DNA of 49,190 bases, from contig NZ_LQPJ01000110.1 of assembly GCF_002101785.1 (NCBI RefSeq), positions 1-49,190 of the forward strand, in the 5' to 3' direction. Source of the DNA: Mycobacterium palustre. GTDB lineage: Bacteria; Actinomycetota; Actinomycetes; Mycobacteriales; Mycobacteriaceae. Below, in pieces: positions 32,283 through 42,419 of the stretch (positions are counted from its first letter, which is position 1; each line of letters begins with the position of its first letter). Both the position numbers and the translations under genes were made by a program. The notes under the pieces are model-generated. The model did no database searches, was not told the DNA's origin, and was given only the letters and a program-made list of their open reading frames with translations.

Positions 32283-34688
32283 GTGACCGTAGAAAGCCCA
32301 ACCACCCGCGCCGACGTCTCCGACGACGAACTGGCCCTGATCGACAAGTACTGGCGCGCCGCCAACTACCTGTCGGTCGGTCAGATCTACCTGCTGGACA
32401 ACCCGCTACTGAACGAACCGCTGTCGGCCGACCACATCAAGCCCCGGCTGTTGGGGCACTGGGGCACGACGCCGGGCCTCAACCTGATCTACGCGCACCT
32501 GAACCGGGTCATCCGCGCCCGCGACGCCAACGTCATCTACGTCACCGGGCCGGGTCACGGCGGTCCCGGGCTCGTGGCGAACGCCTACCTCGAGGGCACC
32601 TACAGCGAGGTGTACACCGGCATCGAGGAGGACGCCGAGGGGCTGCGAAAGTTGTTCCGCCAGTTCTCTTTTCCCGGCGGCATCCCCAGCCACGTCGCGG
32701 CGCAGACGCCCGGCTCGATCCACGAGGGCGGCGAGCTGGGCTACGCGCTGGTGCACGCCTACGGCGCGGCCTTCGACAACCCGGATCTGGTGGTGGCCTG
32801 CGTGGTCGGCGACGGCGAGGCCGAGACGGGGCCGCTGGCCGCCAGCTGGCATTCCAACAAGTTCCTCAACCCGGTCAGCGACGGCGCGGTGTTGCCGATT
32901 TTGCACCTCAACGGCTACAAGATCGCCAACCCGACGGTGCTGTCCCGCATCCCGCACCCCGAACTGGAGTCGCTGCTGCGCGGCTACGGTTACCGTCCCA
33001 TCACGGTCGCCGGCGACGACCCGGCCGACGTGCACCGGCAGCTGGCCGCCGCGCTCGACGACGCCTTCGACGAGATCGGTGCCATCCAGCGCGCGGCGCG
33101 CGGCGGCGCGGCGGTCGAGCGCCCCGTCTGGCCGATGATCGTGCTGCGTACCCCGAAGGGCTGGACCGGGCCTGAGGAGGTCGACGGCAAGAAGGTCGAG
33201 GGCACCTGGCGCGCGCATCAGGTGCCGCTGAGCGAGACCCGCGTCAACCCCGCCCACCGCGCCCAGCTGGAGGAATGGTTGCGCAGCTACCGCCCCGAGG
33301 AGCTGTTCGACGCCGGTGGCGCGCTGCGGCCCGAGCTGCGCGCGCTGGCGCCGCGCGGCGACCGGCGGATGAGCGCCAACCCGCACGCCAACGGTGGCCT
33401 GCTGCTGCACGACCTGGACCTGCCGGACTTCCGCGACTACGCCGTGCCGGTGGAACGGCCGGCCGCCGAAATGCACGAGGCGACCCGGGTCCTGGGCACC
33501 TACCTGCGCGACGTGATCGCCCGCAACCCCGACCGGTTCCGCCTGATGGGTCCCGACGAGACCGCCTCCAACCGGCTCGACGCGGTGTACGGCGCGACGT
33601 CGAAGGCGTGGATGTCGGCGATCGGGCCCGACGACGAGAACCTGGCGCCCGACGGCCGTGTCATGGAGGTGCTCTCCGAGCACCTGTGCCAGGGCTGGCT
33701 GGAGGGCTACCTGCTGACCGGCCGCCACGGGCTGTTCAACTGCTACGAGGCGTTCGTCCACATCGTCGACTCGATGCTCAACCAGCACGCGAAATGGCTT
33801 GCCACCAGCCGCGACTTGCCGTGGCGGCGGCCGATCGCGTCGCTGAACTACCTGCTGACCTCGCACGTGTGGCGCCAGGACCACAACGGCGCGTCGCATC
33901 AGGATCCCGGGTTCATCGACCTGGTCGCCAACAAGCGTGCCGAGCTGACGCGGGTGTACCTGCCGCCGGACGCCAACACGCTGCTGTCGGTGGCCGACCA
34001 CTGCCTGCGCAGCCGCGACTACATCAACGTCATCGTGGCCGGCAAGCAGCCGGCGCTGTCCTATCTGGACATGGACCAGGCGGTCGCCCACTGCACCCGC
34101 GGGCTGGGGATCTGGGAATTCGCGAGCACGGCCGGATCCGCGGTCGCCGAGCCCGATGTGGTGCTGGCCTGTGCCGGCGACATCCCGACGCAGGAAACCG
34201 TGGCCGCCGCCGACATCTTGCGCCGCGAACTGCCCGGGCTGGCGGTGCGGGTAATCAACGTCGTCGACCTGATGCGCCTGCAGCCCGACTCCGAGCATCC
34301 ACATGGCTTGCCGGACAGGGAGTTTGACGCGCTGTTCACCCGCGACCGGCCGGTCATTTTCGCCTACCACGGCTACCCGTGGCTGATCCACCGCCTGACC
34401 TATCGTCGCGCCAACCACGCGCACATCCACGTGCGGGGCTTCAAGGAGCGCGGCACCACGACCACGCCGTTCGACATGGTGATGCTCAACGACCTCGACC
34501 GCTTCCACCTCGTCATGGACGTGATCGACCGGGTCGACGGCCTGGCCAGCCAGGCCGCGCTGCTGCGTCAGCGCATGGCCGACGCCCGGCTCGCCGCGCG
34601 GGCCTACACCCGTGAGCACGGCGAGGACGACCCGGCGATCTCCGGGTGGACCTGGGAGCCGAGCGAGCGGCACGAACGTAGTGAGTGA
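32283..34688 (+). CDS. xfp: Phosphoketolase (XFP family)
   Basis: An 801-residue thiamine-diphosphate enzyme that splits xylulose 5-phosphate (and often fructose 6-phosphate) with phosphate to acetyl phosphate plus an aldose phosphate. Signatures: [46 protein letters not shown] (ThDP/Mg site), [16 protein letters not shown] and [10 protein letters not shown]. Length is normal. It starts at GTG 32283. The last twelve residues ([12 protein letters not shown]) and the stop lie inside the first unit of a 61-bp tandem repeat. No acetate kinase gene adjoins it. Confidence 0.97.
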   Translation: MTVESPTTRADVSDDELALIDKYWRAANYLSVGQIYLLDNPLLNEPLSADHIKPRLLGHWGTTPGLNLIYAHLNRVIRARDANVIYVTGPGHGGPGLVANAYLEGTYSEVYTGIEEDAEGLRKLFRQFSFPGGIPSHVAAQTPGSIHEGGELGYALVHAYGAAFDNPDLVVACVVGDGEAETGPLAASWHSNKFLNPVSDGAVLPILHLNGYKIANPTVLSRIPHPELESLLRGYGYRPITVAGDDPADVHRQLAAALDDAFDEIGAIQRAARGGAAVERPVWPMIVLRTPKGWTGPEEVDGKKVEGTWRAHQVPLSETRVNPAHRAQLEEWLRSYRPEELFDAGGALRPELRALAPRGDRRMSANPHANGGLLLHDLDLPDFRDYAVPVERPAAEMHEATRVLGTYLRDVIARNPDRFRLMGPDETASNRLDAVYGATSKAWMSAIGPDDENLAPDGRVMEVLSEHLCQGWLEGYLLTGRHGLFNCYEAFVHIVDSMLNQHAKWLATSRDLPWRRPIASLNYLLTSHVWRQDHNGASHQDPGFIDLVANKRAELTRVYLPPDANTLLSVADHCLRSRDYINVIVAGKQPALSYLDMDQAVAHCTRGLGIWEFASTAGSAVAEPDVVLACAGDIPTQETVAAADILRRELPGLAVRVINVVDLMRLQPDSEHPHGLPDREFDALFTRDRPVIFAYHGYPWLIHRLTYRRANHAHIHVRGFKERGTTTTPFDMVMLNDLDRFHLVMDVIDRVDGLASQAALLRQRMADARLAARAYTREHGEDDPAISGWTWEPSERHERSE

Positions 34689-34909
34689 GGCGAGCGAGGC
34701 GACCCATTAGACCTGGGAGCAGAGCGAGCGGCACGAACGTAGTGAGTGGCGCGAGCGAGGCGACCCATTCGACCTGGGAGCAGAGCGAGCGGCACGAACG
34801 TAGTGAGTGGCGCGAGCGAGGCGACCCATTAGACCTGGGAGCGGAGCGAGCGGCACGAACGTAGTGAGTGAGGCGAGCGAGGCGACCCATTCGACCTGGG
34901 AGCAGAGCG
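34650..34909 (+). repeat. 61-bp tandem repeat, four units plus a 16-base remnant (MIRU/VNTR-like)
   Basis: Units begin at 34650, 34711, 34772 and 34833, each with ACCTGGGAG and an exact 61-base period; a fifth starts at 34894 and breaks off after 16 bases. Units differ at only a few positions (11, 39-40 and 60). Unit 1 encodes the last twelve codons and stop of phosphoketolase, so the array looks like repeated copying of the gene's own 3' end. Because 61 is not a multiple of three and the stop lies in unit 1, copy-number change would not alter the enzyme. Confidence 0.95.
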
Positions 34910-34925
34910 CGGGTCGCCCCCTTTT
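34881..34925 (+). terminator. Terminator-like hairpin closing the repeat array
   Basis: GGCGACCC (34881-34888, end of unit 4) pairs with GGGTCGCC (34911-34918), followed by CCCTTTT. The T-run directly after the stem is unusual for this genome and points to an intrinsic terminator for xfp. Confidence 0.6.
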
Positions 34926-34927
34926 AG

Positions 34928-35095
34928 CTACCGCGCCTGCGGTGTGCCGTTGGCGGCGGAAGCGTCGCCGTAGTCCGCCGGGTTCTGGGCGTCGATGTGC
35001 CAGAGCCAATTGCCGTGCAGGGGCCGGTCGAAGGCGAGAGCGCCCGCGGGAGCGATGACGAGAATACCGAGCAACGTCCACACCGTCGTAGCCAT
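34928..35095 (-). CDS. Small membrane protein, 55 residues
   Basis: A 55-residue protein: one hydrophobic segment at residues ~4-22 (VWTLLGILVIAPAGALA) followed by a polar tail (FDRPLHGNWLWHIDAQ...). AGGAGG lies five to six bases before ATG 35095, the best ribosome site in this region. It is divergent from the CGNR regulator, with a perfect inverted repeat in the shared upstream region. No known family is recognised. It could be a stress-induced single-pass peptide; that is inference. Confidence 0.75.
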   Translation of the reverse strand: MATTVWTLLGILVIAPAGALAFDRPLHGNWLWHIDAQNPADYGDASAANGTPQAR

Positions 35096-35125
35096 TGGTT
35101 CCTCCTGTCCGCCGACGCCCGCTGC

Positions 35126-35187
35126 GTAACCATCTTGGATGGTTACATCTTGCCAAGGACCGATGAAACCTGTCAAGGTGGTTACAT
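35126..35187. promoter_or_regulatory. Inverted and direct repeats between small membrane protein and CGNR regulator
   Basis: GTAACCATC-TTG-GATGGTTAC (35126-35146) is a perfect 9-bp inverted repeat. TGGTTACAT recurs at 35140-35148 and 35179-35187, the second copy ending at the start codon of the regulator. This looks like an operator with a full site and a half site, suited to control of both divergent genes by the adjacent CGNR protein. Confidence 0.65.
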
Positions 35188-35740
35188 GCAGTTCCTCTAC
35201 GTCGGCGGGCGGCGGTGTTTGGACTTCGTGGGCACGTTGAAATACCGCGCCTCGGCAAGGGAGGAGATGCTGACCGATCCGCGGCGGTTGTCCGACTGGG
35301 CGATGGGGGCCGGTCTGGTCGATACGGCGCTCGAGGTCACTGACGCCGAACTGACGGCGGCAATTGCGCTGCGCGAGGCGATCTACCGGGTGGTTCTCGC
35401 GCGGCTCCGGGGCGGCCGTCCCGGAGCCGCCGACGTCGACCTGCTGAACGCGCACGCGTCCCAACCCCAGCTGACGCCGATATTGCACCCGGACGGAGCC
35501 GTCAGCCGCGGCGGAACCGCCGCGCAGCTTCTCGCGGGGCTGGCCGCCGACCTGCTCGACCTGTACGCCGGACCGGACATCGAGAAGGTCAAGGAATGCT
35601 CCCGTCCCGGGTGCACGCGCCTTTACGTCGACGCGTCGCGGGCCCAGAACCGGCATTGGTGTGGGATGCGCACCTGCGGAAACCGCGCCAAGGTTCAGGC
35701 TTTCCGCGCCCGCCAGCATGCCGTCGCGCAGCGTCCCTGA
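35186..35740 (+). CDS. CGNR zinc-finger (ABATE-domain) transcriptional regulator
   Basis: A 184-residue regulator: an N-terminal ABATE ligand-binding domain (GGRRCLDFVGTL) and a C-terminal CGNR zinc finger, CSRPGC...WCGMRTCGNRAKVQAF (residues ~138-176), a putative DNA-binding element with Cys ligands. ATG 35186 overlaps the second copy of the TGGTTACAT repeat, so binding there would block its own expression. It is divergent from the small membrane protein gene. The effector is unknown. Confidence 0.88.
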   Translation: MQFLYVGGRRCLDFVGTLKYRASAREEMLTDPRRLSDWAMGAGLVDTALEVTDAELTAAIALREAIYRVVLARLRGGRPGAADVDLLNAHASQPQLTPILHPDGAVSRGGTAAQLLAGLAADLLDLYAGPDIEKVKECSRPGCTRLYVDASRAQNRHWCGMRTCGNRAKVQAFRARQHAVAQRP

Positions 35741-35784
35741 GTCGGCTGAGCTGGACGAACGGCCTTCGCGGGTAAGCTAGCCCA

Positions 35785-36525
35785 ATGCCCGACGCGACGG
35801 TTGCCGACGCCCGCCCGGCGCCGCATCGGTTCCATCTCCACCTCGACATCGCGGTCGTCGTCGCGGTGCTGGTGCTGACCAACGTGATCGCCCACTTCAC
35901 CACGCCGTGGGCGAGCGTGGCGACCGTCCCGGCGGCCGCCGTCGGCCTGGTGCTGCTGATGCGCTCCCGCGGCCTCGAGTGGGCCGACTTGGGATTGGGC
36001 CGCGAACACTGGAAGTCGGGGATGGGATACGCGCTGGCCGCCGTCGCGGTGGTGGCGGCGGTGATCGCGGCGGGTGTGCTGCTGCCGGTGACCCGGCCGA
36101 TGTTCTTGAACAACCGCTACGCCACGATCTCCGGCGCCCTGATCGCGTCGATGGTCATCATCCCGCTGCAGACGGTCATCCCCGAGGAGCTGGCCTTCCG
36201 GGGCGTGCTGCACGGCGCGCTGAATCGGGCCTGGGGCTTTCGCGGCGTCGCGCTCGGGGGATCGCTGCTGTTCGGGCTGTGGCACGTCGCCACGTCGCTG
36301 GGGCTCACCAGCAGCAACGTCGGCTTCACCCGGGTGCTCGGCGGCGGGTTCGCCGGGATGGCGGCCGGGGTGACGCTGGCCGTGCTGGCCACCGGGGCGG
36401 CCGGGTTCGTCTTCAGCTGGCTGCGCAGGCGCAGCGGCAGCCTGATCGCCCCGATCGCGCTGCACTGGTCGCTGAACGGGATGGGCGCCCTGGCCGCGGC
36501 GCTGGTGTGGCACCTGTCGACCTGA
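35785..36525 (+). CDS. CPBP-family intramembrane metalloprotease (Rv1863-like)
   Basis: A 246-residue polytopic membrane protein of the CAAX-prenyl-protease/bacteriocin-processing (Abi) family. The three active-site motifs are EELAFRG, FGLWHV and HWSLN, with hydrophobic helices around them. The position upstream of adhA matches M. tuberculosis Rv1863c. ATG 35785 starts 44 bases after the CGNR gene. Natural substrate unknown. Confidence 0.9.
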   Translation: MPDATVADARPAPHRFHLHLDIAVVVAVLVLTNVIAHFTTPWASVATVPAAAVGLVLLMRSRGLEWADLGLGREHWKSGMGYALAAVAVVAAVIAAGVLLPVTRPMFLNNRYATISGALIASMVIIPLQTVIPEELAFRGVLHGALNRAWGFRGVALGGSLLFGLWHVATSLGLTSSNVGFTRVLGGGFAGMAAGVTLAVLATGAAGFVFSWLRRRSGSLIAPIALHWSLNGMGALAAALVWHLST

Positions 36526-36548
36526 GGCCGATTGCCCCACTTTGCAGC

Positions 36549-36566
36549 CGGCCGCACCCGCGGCCG
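36549..36566. terminator. Bidirectional hairpin between CPBP and adhA genes
   Basis: CGGCCGC-ACCC-GCGGCCG forms a perfect 7-bp stem with a four-base loop in the 55-base gap between two convergent genes, where a bidirectional terminator is expected. Confidence 0.6.
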
Positions 36567-36580
36567 ACATCGTCGCGGGC

Positions 36581-37609
36581 CTAGACGAGCAGCACCGCCG
36601 CCCCCGCGATGCGGCCGGCGGCCAGATCGCTCAGCGCCCGATCGGCCTGCGCCAGCGGATATTCCGGAGTCGTCACCTCGATGCGATGCGTCCCCGCGAA
36701 GTCGAGGAAGGCCCGCGCGTCGGCGCGGGTGTTGGACGTGACCGACCGCAGCTGGCGCTCTTGGAACAAGTGGCGCTGGTAGTTCAGCGGCGGGATGTCC
36801 GAAAGGTGGATGCCCGCGATCGCCAGGGTGCCGCCGCGGTCCAGCGCCTCCAGAGCCGGCAGCACCAGGTCCCCGACCGGCGCGAACAGGATCGCGGCGT
36901 CCAGCGGCACCGGCGGCGGGTCGGCCGCGCCCTGCGCCGACGCGGCCCCGAGCTTGAGCGCCAGCTCGCGGGCCTCGGCGCCGCGGGTCATCACGTGCAC
37001 CTCGGCGCCCTGCGCCAGCGCGACCTGCGCGGTGATGTGGGCGCTGCCGCCGAAGCCGTACAGGCCCAGCCGCCCGCCCGGCGGCAGGTCGGCGCGCAGC
37101 AGCGAGCGGTATCCAATGATCCCGGCGCACAACAGCGGCGCCAGCTCGCTGTCGCTGTAGCCGCTCGGCAGGTGGTGCGCGAAATCGGCAGGGACCGTTG
37201 CGAATTCGGCGTAGCCGCCGTCGGCGTCCCAGCCGGTGTAGCGGGACTTCGGGCACAGGTTCTCGCTGCCGCGACGGCAGTACCTGCACACGCCGCAGGT
37301 GTGGCGCAGCCAGGCGATGCCAACCCGATCCCCCACCTTGAACTGGCCGCCAGCCCGGGCGCCGAGCTCGACGACCTCACCGACCACCTCGTGGCCGGGG
37401 GTCACCCGCTCGCGGTGCACGGGCAGGTCGCCCTCGGTGACGTGCAAGTCGGTGCGGCACACCCCGCACGCGCGGACGGCGACCAGCAGCTCCGTCGGCC
37501 CGGGTCGCGGCACCTCGGCGGTCACCTGCTCGAGCGGGCCGGTGCCCATCGGCCCCGGCCGGCGCACGCGCCAGGCGCGCATCGTGTCTCGGGTCGCTGA
37601 GGGGGTCAT
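36581..37609 (-). CDS. adhA: Zinc-dependent alcohol dehydrogenase AdhA (Rv1862-like)
   Basis: A 342-residue medium-chain alcohol dehydrogenase. Catalytic zinc site: CGVCRTDLH and GHEVVGEV. Structural zinc site: four Cys in [15 protein letters not shown]. The cofactor fold has [10 protein letters not shown], a GxGGxxH variant of the usual Rossmann loop. ATG 37609 is taken; ATG 37582 is an alternative nine codons on. It follows apa after 47 bases, so the small Rv1861 gene that M. tuberculosis has here is missing. The substrate is probably a primary alcohol or aldehyde. Confidence 0.92.
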   Translation of the reverse strand: MTPSATRDTMRAWRVRRPGPMGTGPLEQVTAEVPRPGPTELLVAVRACGVCRTDLHVTEGDLPVHRERVTPGHEVVGEVVELGARAGGQFKVGDRVGIAWLRHTCGVCRYCRRGSENLCPKSRYTGWDADGGYAEFATVPADFAHHLPSGYSDSELAPLLCAGIIGYRSLLRADLPPGGRLGLYGFGGSAHITAQVALAQGAEVHVMTRGAEARELALKLGAASAQGAADPPPVPLDAAILFAPVGDLVLPALEALDRGGTLAIAGIHLSDIPPLNYQRHLFQERQLRSVTSNTRADARAFLDFAGTHRIEVTTPEYPLAQADRALSDLAAGRIAGAAVLLV

Positions 37610-37656
37610 GCGTCCATCTTGCCGCTGGCGTACACGGCCGCAACGGCTCAGCCGGC

Positions 37657-38643
37657 TCAGGCCGGTTGGGTGCGCTGCGGCGGCGATGCGGGGGTCGGCG
37701 TGACCTCGCCAGCCGGAGCCTGGGCCGGTGCTTGGCCCGGCGCCGGTGCCGCCGGGGCCGGCGCGCCCGGGGCGGGGGCCGGGGCACCGGGAGCCGGCGC
37801 CGGATTCGCCGGTGGCGACCACGGCTGGATCGACTCGGCGAGCGCCTTGGCCGCGCCCTTGTCCACGGGGTCGTTCGACGTGCCCAGCCACACCACGAAC
37901 CAGCGCTGCGGGGGCCCGTTTCCGTCGGAGGGCGAGCCGACCACGCCCGTCCAAATCTGGCCGTTGGGCTTGGCCGGGTCGCTGAACTTCACCTCGTAGT
38001 ACGACGCGCTGCCGGTGATGCCGTTGGCACCGGTCAGGGGCGTGGTGTCCTGGTTGATCCGGGTGCCGGGATAGGGCATGAAGAACTCACCCATGTCCGA
38101 GCCCAGCCGGACGGCGGCCTTGGCGTTGGTGGCCTCGGCGCTGGCGTAGAGCTTCTGGTCCAGCCGGCCCATCACGACCCGGGTGTCGTTGGCCACCGGC
38201 GGCGCCTGACCGGGCGCGGGCGGCTGGCCGGTGGTCTTGCTGAGCAGCTCCGAACCGTAGTCGAGGTGCGTCGCGTCGGACTCCACCCAGCCGGCGGGCA
38301 GGACGAAGCTGAATCCGCCCGCGGCATTGCCGATCCGCCCGGCGTTGGGGTCGACGGCCGGCGGCGGCGCGTTGGGGTCCGCCGGTGGCGGCGGCGCCGC
38401 GTTGGGGTCGGCCGGTTGTTGCGGTTGCGGCGAACCGGGTGCGCCGGGAGGCGGCGGGGCCGTGGTCGTAGCAGGTGGCGGCGCCGCCGTCGTGGTCGGC
38501 GGGACCGGCGTAGGGGTCTCGGGATCGGCGCCCGCCGTCGCCGGCAGCGCGATGGTAAGGGCGCTGGCGCTGGCCACCGTGGCGAGCGCCAGCGACGCCC
38601 ACAGGCCTTTGCGGCGCGTCGAGTTCGGATCCACCTGCTCCAT
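37657..38643 (-). CDS. apa: Alanine/proline-rich secreted adhesin Apa (FAP/ModD)
   Basis: A 328-residue secreted glycoprotein and fibronectin-attachment protein. A signal peptide (1-~39, ending ATAGADP) is followed by a Pro/Thr/Ala-rich stretch, a globular core ([20 protein letters not shown]...) and a Pro/Ala tail ([17 protein letters not shown]). The segment [16 protein letters not shown] contains RWFV, reported as important for fibronectin binding in FAP. The Thr/Pro-rich part is the expected site of mannosylation. It lies downstream of modC as in M. tuberculosis. Confidence 0.97.
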   Translation of the reverse strand: MEQVDPNSTRRKGLWASLALATVASASALTIALPATAGADPETPTPVPPTTTAAPPPATTTAPPPPGAPGSPQPQQPADPNAAPPPPADPNAPPPAVDPNAGRIGNAAGGFSFVLPAGWVESDATHLDYGSELLSKTTGQPPAPGQAPPVANDTRVVMGRLDQKLYASAEATNAKAAVRLGSDMGEFFMPYPGTRINQDTTPLTGANGITGSASYYEVKFSDPAKPNGQIWTGVVGSPSDGNGPPQRWFVVWLGTSNDPVDKGAAKALAESIQPWSPPANPAPAPGAPAPAPGAPAPAAPAPGQAPAQAPAGEVTPTPASPPQRTQPA

Positions 38644-38750
38644 GGCGACGAACCTACCGTGTTACCGCTGTGACGCAAGGGCGCCGTGCTGACGATGCGC
38701 TCAGGTTTTTCTACTGTTGCCGATGTGCAACCGGCCGGCGTCGGAGCAGG

Positions 38751-39863
38751 TCACCGGCTGCCGGGATGGCGCGCCGGATATAGGGCGACCTCGTGGGCCT
38801 TGACCGAGAACCACACCCGCTCCCCGGGCGCCAGCCGCAGTTCCGTGGCGGCGTCGACGGTGACCTCCGCGGCCAGCCCGGGCGCGCCGTCGGGTTGCTC
38901 GTGGCCCCGCACGATGACCGCCGACCCGCGCACATCCAGCTCAGCCACCGTCACCTCGACCGCGTTGCGCGGGCTGCCGTGCGGCCGTTCCCGATACACC
39001 GCGACCGCCTTGGGTGGAAACACCGCGACCGCGTGCTGCCCGTCCGTGAGCCGCTCCCCCGGCTCCTCGGCGGGCGCCACCTGCCAGTGAGCGCCGGAGC
39101 CGGCGTGCAGCGAACCGTCCCCGCCCACGACCCCGGCGACGAGGTTGACGCCCGCGATGCGGGCCCCGAAACGGCTGCGGGGCGCGGCCAGCACGTCGGT
39201 CACCGCGCCGATCTCGGAGATGCGGCCCGCCTCGAGCACCAGCACCCGATCGGCCAGGGTGAACACGTCCAGCAGGTCGTGGGTGACCAGGATGACCGCG
39301 CAGCCGGTGCGGGCGACCGCGTCGCGCAGCACTCCGCGAACGCCCGCGGCCGCGGCGACGTCGAGCCCGGTCAGCGGCTCGTCGAGCAGCAGCACGTCGG
39401 GTTCGGCGGCCAACGCCCGCGCGATCGCCACCCGCTGGGCCTGGCCACCGGACAGCTGCCGCGGCTTTCGGTCGGCGAGGCGCTCGGCGTCCACGTCGCG
39501 CAGCCAGCGCAGCACCGCGGACCGGTCGCGGCGCCGTCGCCGCATCGGCCCGCGGCTGTGCTGACCGAACGCGACGTTGGCGGCGACGCTGAGGTGCGGG
39601 AACAGCAACGGGTCCTGCAGCAGCAACCCGACGCGGCGATCGTGCGTGGGCACGTGCACCCCGGCCGCGGTGTCGGTCAGCACCCGGTCCCCCAGCCGCA
39701 CCAGGCCGTCGTCGGGGCGCACCAGCCCCGCGATGACGTGCAGGGCCGTCGACTTGCCGGCGCCGTTGGGCCCGAGCAGCGCCAGCACCTCGCCGGGACG
39801 CACCGAGAACTCCACATCCAGACGGCGCGCGGCGACCACGGCGCGCAGCTGCAACTCGCTCAC
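38751..39863 (-). CDS. modC: Molybdate ABC transporter ATP-binding protein ModC
   Basis: A 370-residue ABC ATPase driving molybdate import. Walker A is GPNGAGKST (~30), the signature LSGGQAQR, Walker B VLLLDEPL, and the His switch VTHD. The C-terminal ~130 residues form a TOBE/Mop-like molybdate-sensing region (GVNLVAGVV...ATELRLAPGERVWFSVKAHE). It starts at GTG 39863, six bases after modB. Cytosolic face of the membrane. Confidence 0.95.
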   Translation of the reverse strand: MSELQLRAVVAARRLDVEFSVRPGEVLALLGPNGAGKSTALHVIAGLVRPDDGLVRLGDRVLTDTAAGVHVPTHDRRVGLLLQDPLLFPHLSVAANVAFGQHSRGPMRRRRRDRSAVLRWLRDVDAERLADRKPRQLSGGQAQRVAIARALAAEPDVLLLDEPLTGLDVAAAAGVRGVLRDAVARTGCAVILVTHDLLDVFTLADRVLVLEAGRISEIGAVTDVLAAPRSRFGARIAGVNLVAGVVGGDGSLHAGSGAHWQVAPAEEPGERLTDGQHAVAVFPPKAVAVYRERPHGSPRNAVEVTVAELDVRGSAVIVRGHEQPDGAPGLAAEVTVDAATELRLAPGERVWFSVKAHEVALYPARHPGSR

Positions 39864-39869
39864 GGCCGG

Positions 39870-40664
39870 CTACCCGGCGCCGGTTCCGCTGAGCCGCCGC
39901 GCGCCCAGACCGAACACGACGACCGCCGCCACCGCGACCAGCAGGATCGACAGGGCGACCGCCGCGTCGGCGTCGCTGACCCGCTGCAAATAGATCTCCA
40001 GCGGCAGGGTCCGGGTGACCCCCTGCCGGGAGCCCGCGAACGTCAGGGTGGCGCCGAACTCCCCGAGGGACCGCGCGAAGGCCAGCACGGCGCCCGACGC
40101 CATGCCCGGCAACAGCAGCGGCAGCGTGACCCGCCACCACACCGCGCTCGGTCGGGCCCCCAGCGTCGCCGCCACCACTTCGTAGTCGGCGCCCGCGGTG
40201 CGCGCGGCGCCCTCGAGGGAGATCACCAAAAACGGCAGCGACACGAAGGTCTGGGCCAGCACGACGGCCGTCGTGCTGAAGGCGATGCTGATGCCGGCGG
40301 CCTGAAGATACCGGCCGATCAGCCCGAGCCGCCCGAACGCGTAGAGCAGCGCGATGCCCCCCACCACCGGCGGCAGCACCAACGGCAGCAGGATGAGCGG
40401 TCGCAGCACCCGCACCGCGCGGGCCCTGCTGCGGGCCAGCACCAGCGCCATCGGCACGCCCAGCAGCACGCACAGCGCGGTGCTGGCGGCGGCGGTCTTC
40501 AGGCTCAGCGACAACGCCGTCCGCGACGACGCGCTGGTGATCAACGACCAGAAGTGCAACCAGTCAACCTTGACGGCGATGGCCACCAGCGGCAGCGCCA
40601 CGAAGGCGGCCCCCACCGCGGCCGGGAGGTAAACCCAGCGCGGCAGGTCCGTGGGCCGGTGCAT
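39870..40664 (-). CDS. modB: Molybdate ABC transporter permease ModB
   Basis: A 264-residue permease with about six membrane helices and the EAA-type coupling loop ([20 protein letters not shown]...W). The later segment [19 protein letters not shown] is characteristic of ModB/CysTW permeases. ATG 40664 is eight bases after modA. The length equals the 264 residues I recall for Rv1858. Confidence 0.95.
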   Translation of the reverse strand: MHRPTDLPRWVYLPAAVGAAFVALPLVAIAVKVDWLHFWSLITSASSRTALSLSLKTAAASTALCVLLGVPMALVLARSRARAVRVLRPLILLPLVLPPVVGGIALLYAFGRLGLIGRYLQAAGISIAFSTTAVVLAQTFVSLPFLVISLEGAARTAGADYEVVAATLGARPSAVWWRVTLPLLLPGMASGAVLAFARSLGEFGATLTFAGSRQGVTRTLPLEIYLQRVSDADAAVALSILLVAVAAVVVFGLGARRLSGTGAG

Positions 40665-40672
40665 GGCGGGAT

Positions 40673-41437
40673 TCAGGGCGCAGCGAAGCCCGCTTGGGCC
40701 AACAGTTTTCGACCGGTGTCGCCGGTGACCAGGGCGACGAACTTCTGCGCCGGCCCCGGCTGCGGAGCCCTCTTCAGCACCGCGATCGGATAGACGTTCA
40801 CCGCGCTGCGGGCTTCGGGGAAGTCGACGGTCGCCACCTTGTCCGCGGCGCTGTGGGCGTCCGTGACGTACACGAGGCCGGCATCCGCCTGGCCCGTGGT
40901 GACCTTGTTGAGGACGTCGGTTACGCTGAGCTCCTCGCTGACCGGGCTGAGCCGCACGCCCGTGCCGTCTTCGACGCGCTGAGTGGCCGCCCCGCAGGGC
41001 ACGGGTTTTTGGCAGATCACCACGCTCAGGCCGGGCCGGGCGAGGTCGGCGAAGGACCCGATGTGCTTGGGGTTGCCCGGCGCCGTGACGATGACCAAGG
41101 TGTTCGACGCGAAGTTGACCGGGTTGCCGGCCAGCAGGCCCGCCCGGGCGACGGTGTCCATCTGCGCGGTGTCCGCCGAGGCGAAGACGTCCGCGGTCGC
41201 GCCCTGGGTCAGCTGAGTCGCCAGCTCCGAAGACCCCGCGAATTCGAAATCGATTCCCGAGCCCGGGTTTTCGGTCTTGAACTGCTGACCGATCTGGGTG
41301 AACGCCGGCTTCAGCGAGGCGGCGGCGAACACCACGATCTTTCCGGGGGCCGACGCGGGCGGCTTGGGGCCGCACCCGACGCCGACCGCGAGCAGCATCG
41401 CCGAAAACCCCACGGCCAGGATCGCGATCCGACGCAT
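40673..41437 (-). CDS. modA: Molybdate-binding lipoprotein ModA
   Basis: A 254-residue periplasmic-type binding protein anchored outside the membrane. The N-terminus has a positively charged start, a hydrophobic stretch and VGVGC, a slightly degenerate lipobox. The mature part begins with [12 protein letters not shown], the ModA oxyanion-binding SL motif, with [19 protein letters not shown] and [12 protein letters not shown] further on. First gene of modABC-apa-adhA. Confidence 0.94.
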   Translation of the reverse strand: MRRIAILAVGFSAMLLAVGVGCGPKPPASAPGKIVVFAAASLKPAFTQIGQQFKTENPGSGIDFEFAGSSELATQLTQGATADVFASADTAQMDTVARAGLLAGNPVNFASNTLVIVTAPGNPKHIGSFADLARPGLSVVICQKPVPCGAATQRVEDGTGVRLSPVSEELSVTDVLNKVTTGQADAGLVYVTDAHSAADKVATVDFPEARSAVNVYPIAVLKRAPQPGPAQKFVALVTGDTGRKLLAQAGFAAP

Positions 41438-41616
41438 GAAGGCACCCTATCCTCCGACGATGCGGTTCGCGCGGCGGCTAATCGTCGCAAACGCGTGACG
41501 GCCCAATAGTTACGAAAATGATCCGCGCGTCGCGCCGTGGCGAATTTCGCCACCTAGCTACCGTCCAGTAACATCAACGGGACTGGCGTCATTGCGCGCT
41601 CAGACTCGAGGAGGTC

Positions 41617-42294
41617 ATGGCAGTGGAGGTGCTGGTCACCGGCGGAGACACGGACTTGGGGCGCGCGGTAGCCGAAGGCTTTCGCGATGACGGCCACAAG
41701 GTGACGCTCGTGGGCGCGCGCCGCAGCGAGCTGGAAGTCGCGGCCAAGGAGTTGGACGTGGACGCCATCGTCTGCGACGTTACCGACCCCGACAGCCTCG
41801 CCGAGGCCTGCGGGTTGTTCCCGCATCACCTCGACACCATCGTCAACGTGCCCGCACCGTCCTCGGACGCCGGCGACCCACGAACCTATTCGACGTCCGA
41901 CACCGCCAAGGCCTGGCGCGGCGCCCTCGACGCGACCGTGCTGTCGGAAGTGCTGACCGTTCAGGCCGTCGGCGACCACCTGCGCTCGGGCGGCTCCATC
42001 ATCAGCGTGGTGCCGGAAAACGCGGCCGCGGGCAGCATCGACGCGGCCATCAAGGCGGCGCTGTCGAACTGGATCGCCGGTCAGGCAAGCGTTTTCGGCA
42101 CCCGTGGCATCACGGTCAACGCCGTGGCCAGCGGCCGCAGCGTGCCCGCCGGCTACGACGGCCTGTCCCGCACCCCGCCGACGGTCGCGGCCGAGGTCGC
42201 CCGCCTGGCGCTGTTCCTCACCACCCCCGCCGCGCGTCATATCACCGGCCAAACGCTGCACGTCAGCCACGGCGCGCTGGCCCAATTCGCCTAG
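41617..42294 (+). CDS. Degenerate SDR-family protein (Rv1856-like)
   Basis: A 225-residue Rossmann protein of SDR ancestry, the length I recall for Rv1856c. The cofactor loop is TGGDTDLG. In place of NNAG it has NVPAP. The catalytic Tyr of YxxxK is replaced by Asp (DAAIKAAL), while the Lys stays. The catalytic Ser position reads ISVVPE. It may bind NAD(P) without normal reductase chemistry. GAGGAG lies before ATG 41617. It is divergent from modA and upstream of ndh. Confidence 0.88.
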   Translation: MAVEVLVTGGDTDLGRAVAEGFRDDGHKVTLVGARRSELEVAAKELDVDAIVCDVTDPDSLAEACGLFPHHLDTIVNVPAPSSDAGDPRTYSTSDTAKAWRGALDATVLSEVLTVQAVGDHLRSGGSIISVVPENAAAGSIDAAIKAALSNWIAGQASVFGTRGITVNAVASGRSVPAGYDGLSRTPPTVAAEVARLALFLTTPAARHITGQTLHVSHGALAQFA

Positions 42295-42419
42295 CGGGCG
42301 CAATACCGAGCCGACCCCGTCGGCGAATTCCTCGTCCGCCGATCGGACTGTAACGAAGGTCGCATCCAGCGGCCGGCATGACGAGCATCACGTTCGCCTG
42401 ACCAGGCACGATACGACGA

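Noticed and set aside
34513..35258. Long minus-strand open frames across the 61-bp repeats
   Set aside because: They arise because each repeat unit lacks stops on that strand; the peptide is a low-complexity periodic string and has no ribosome site.
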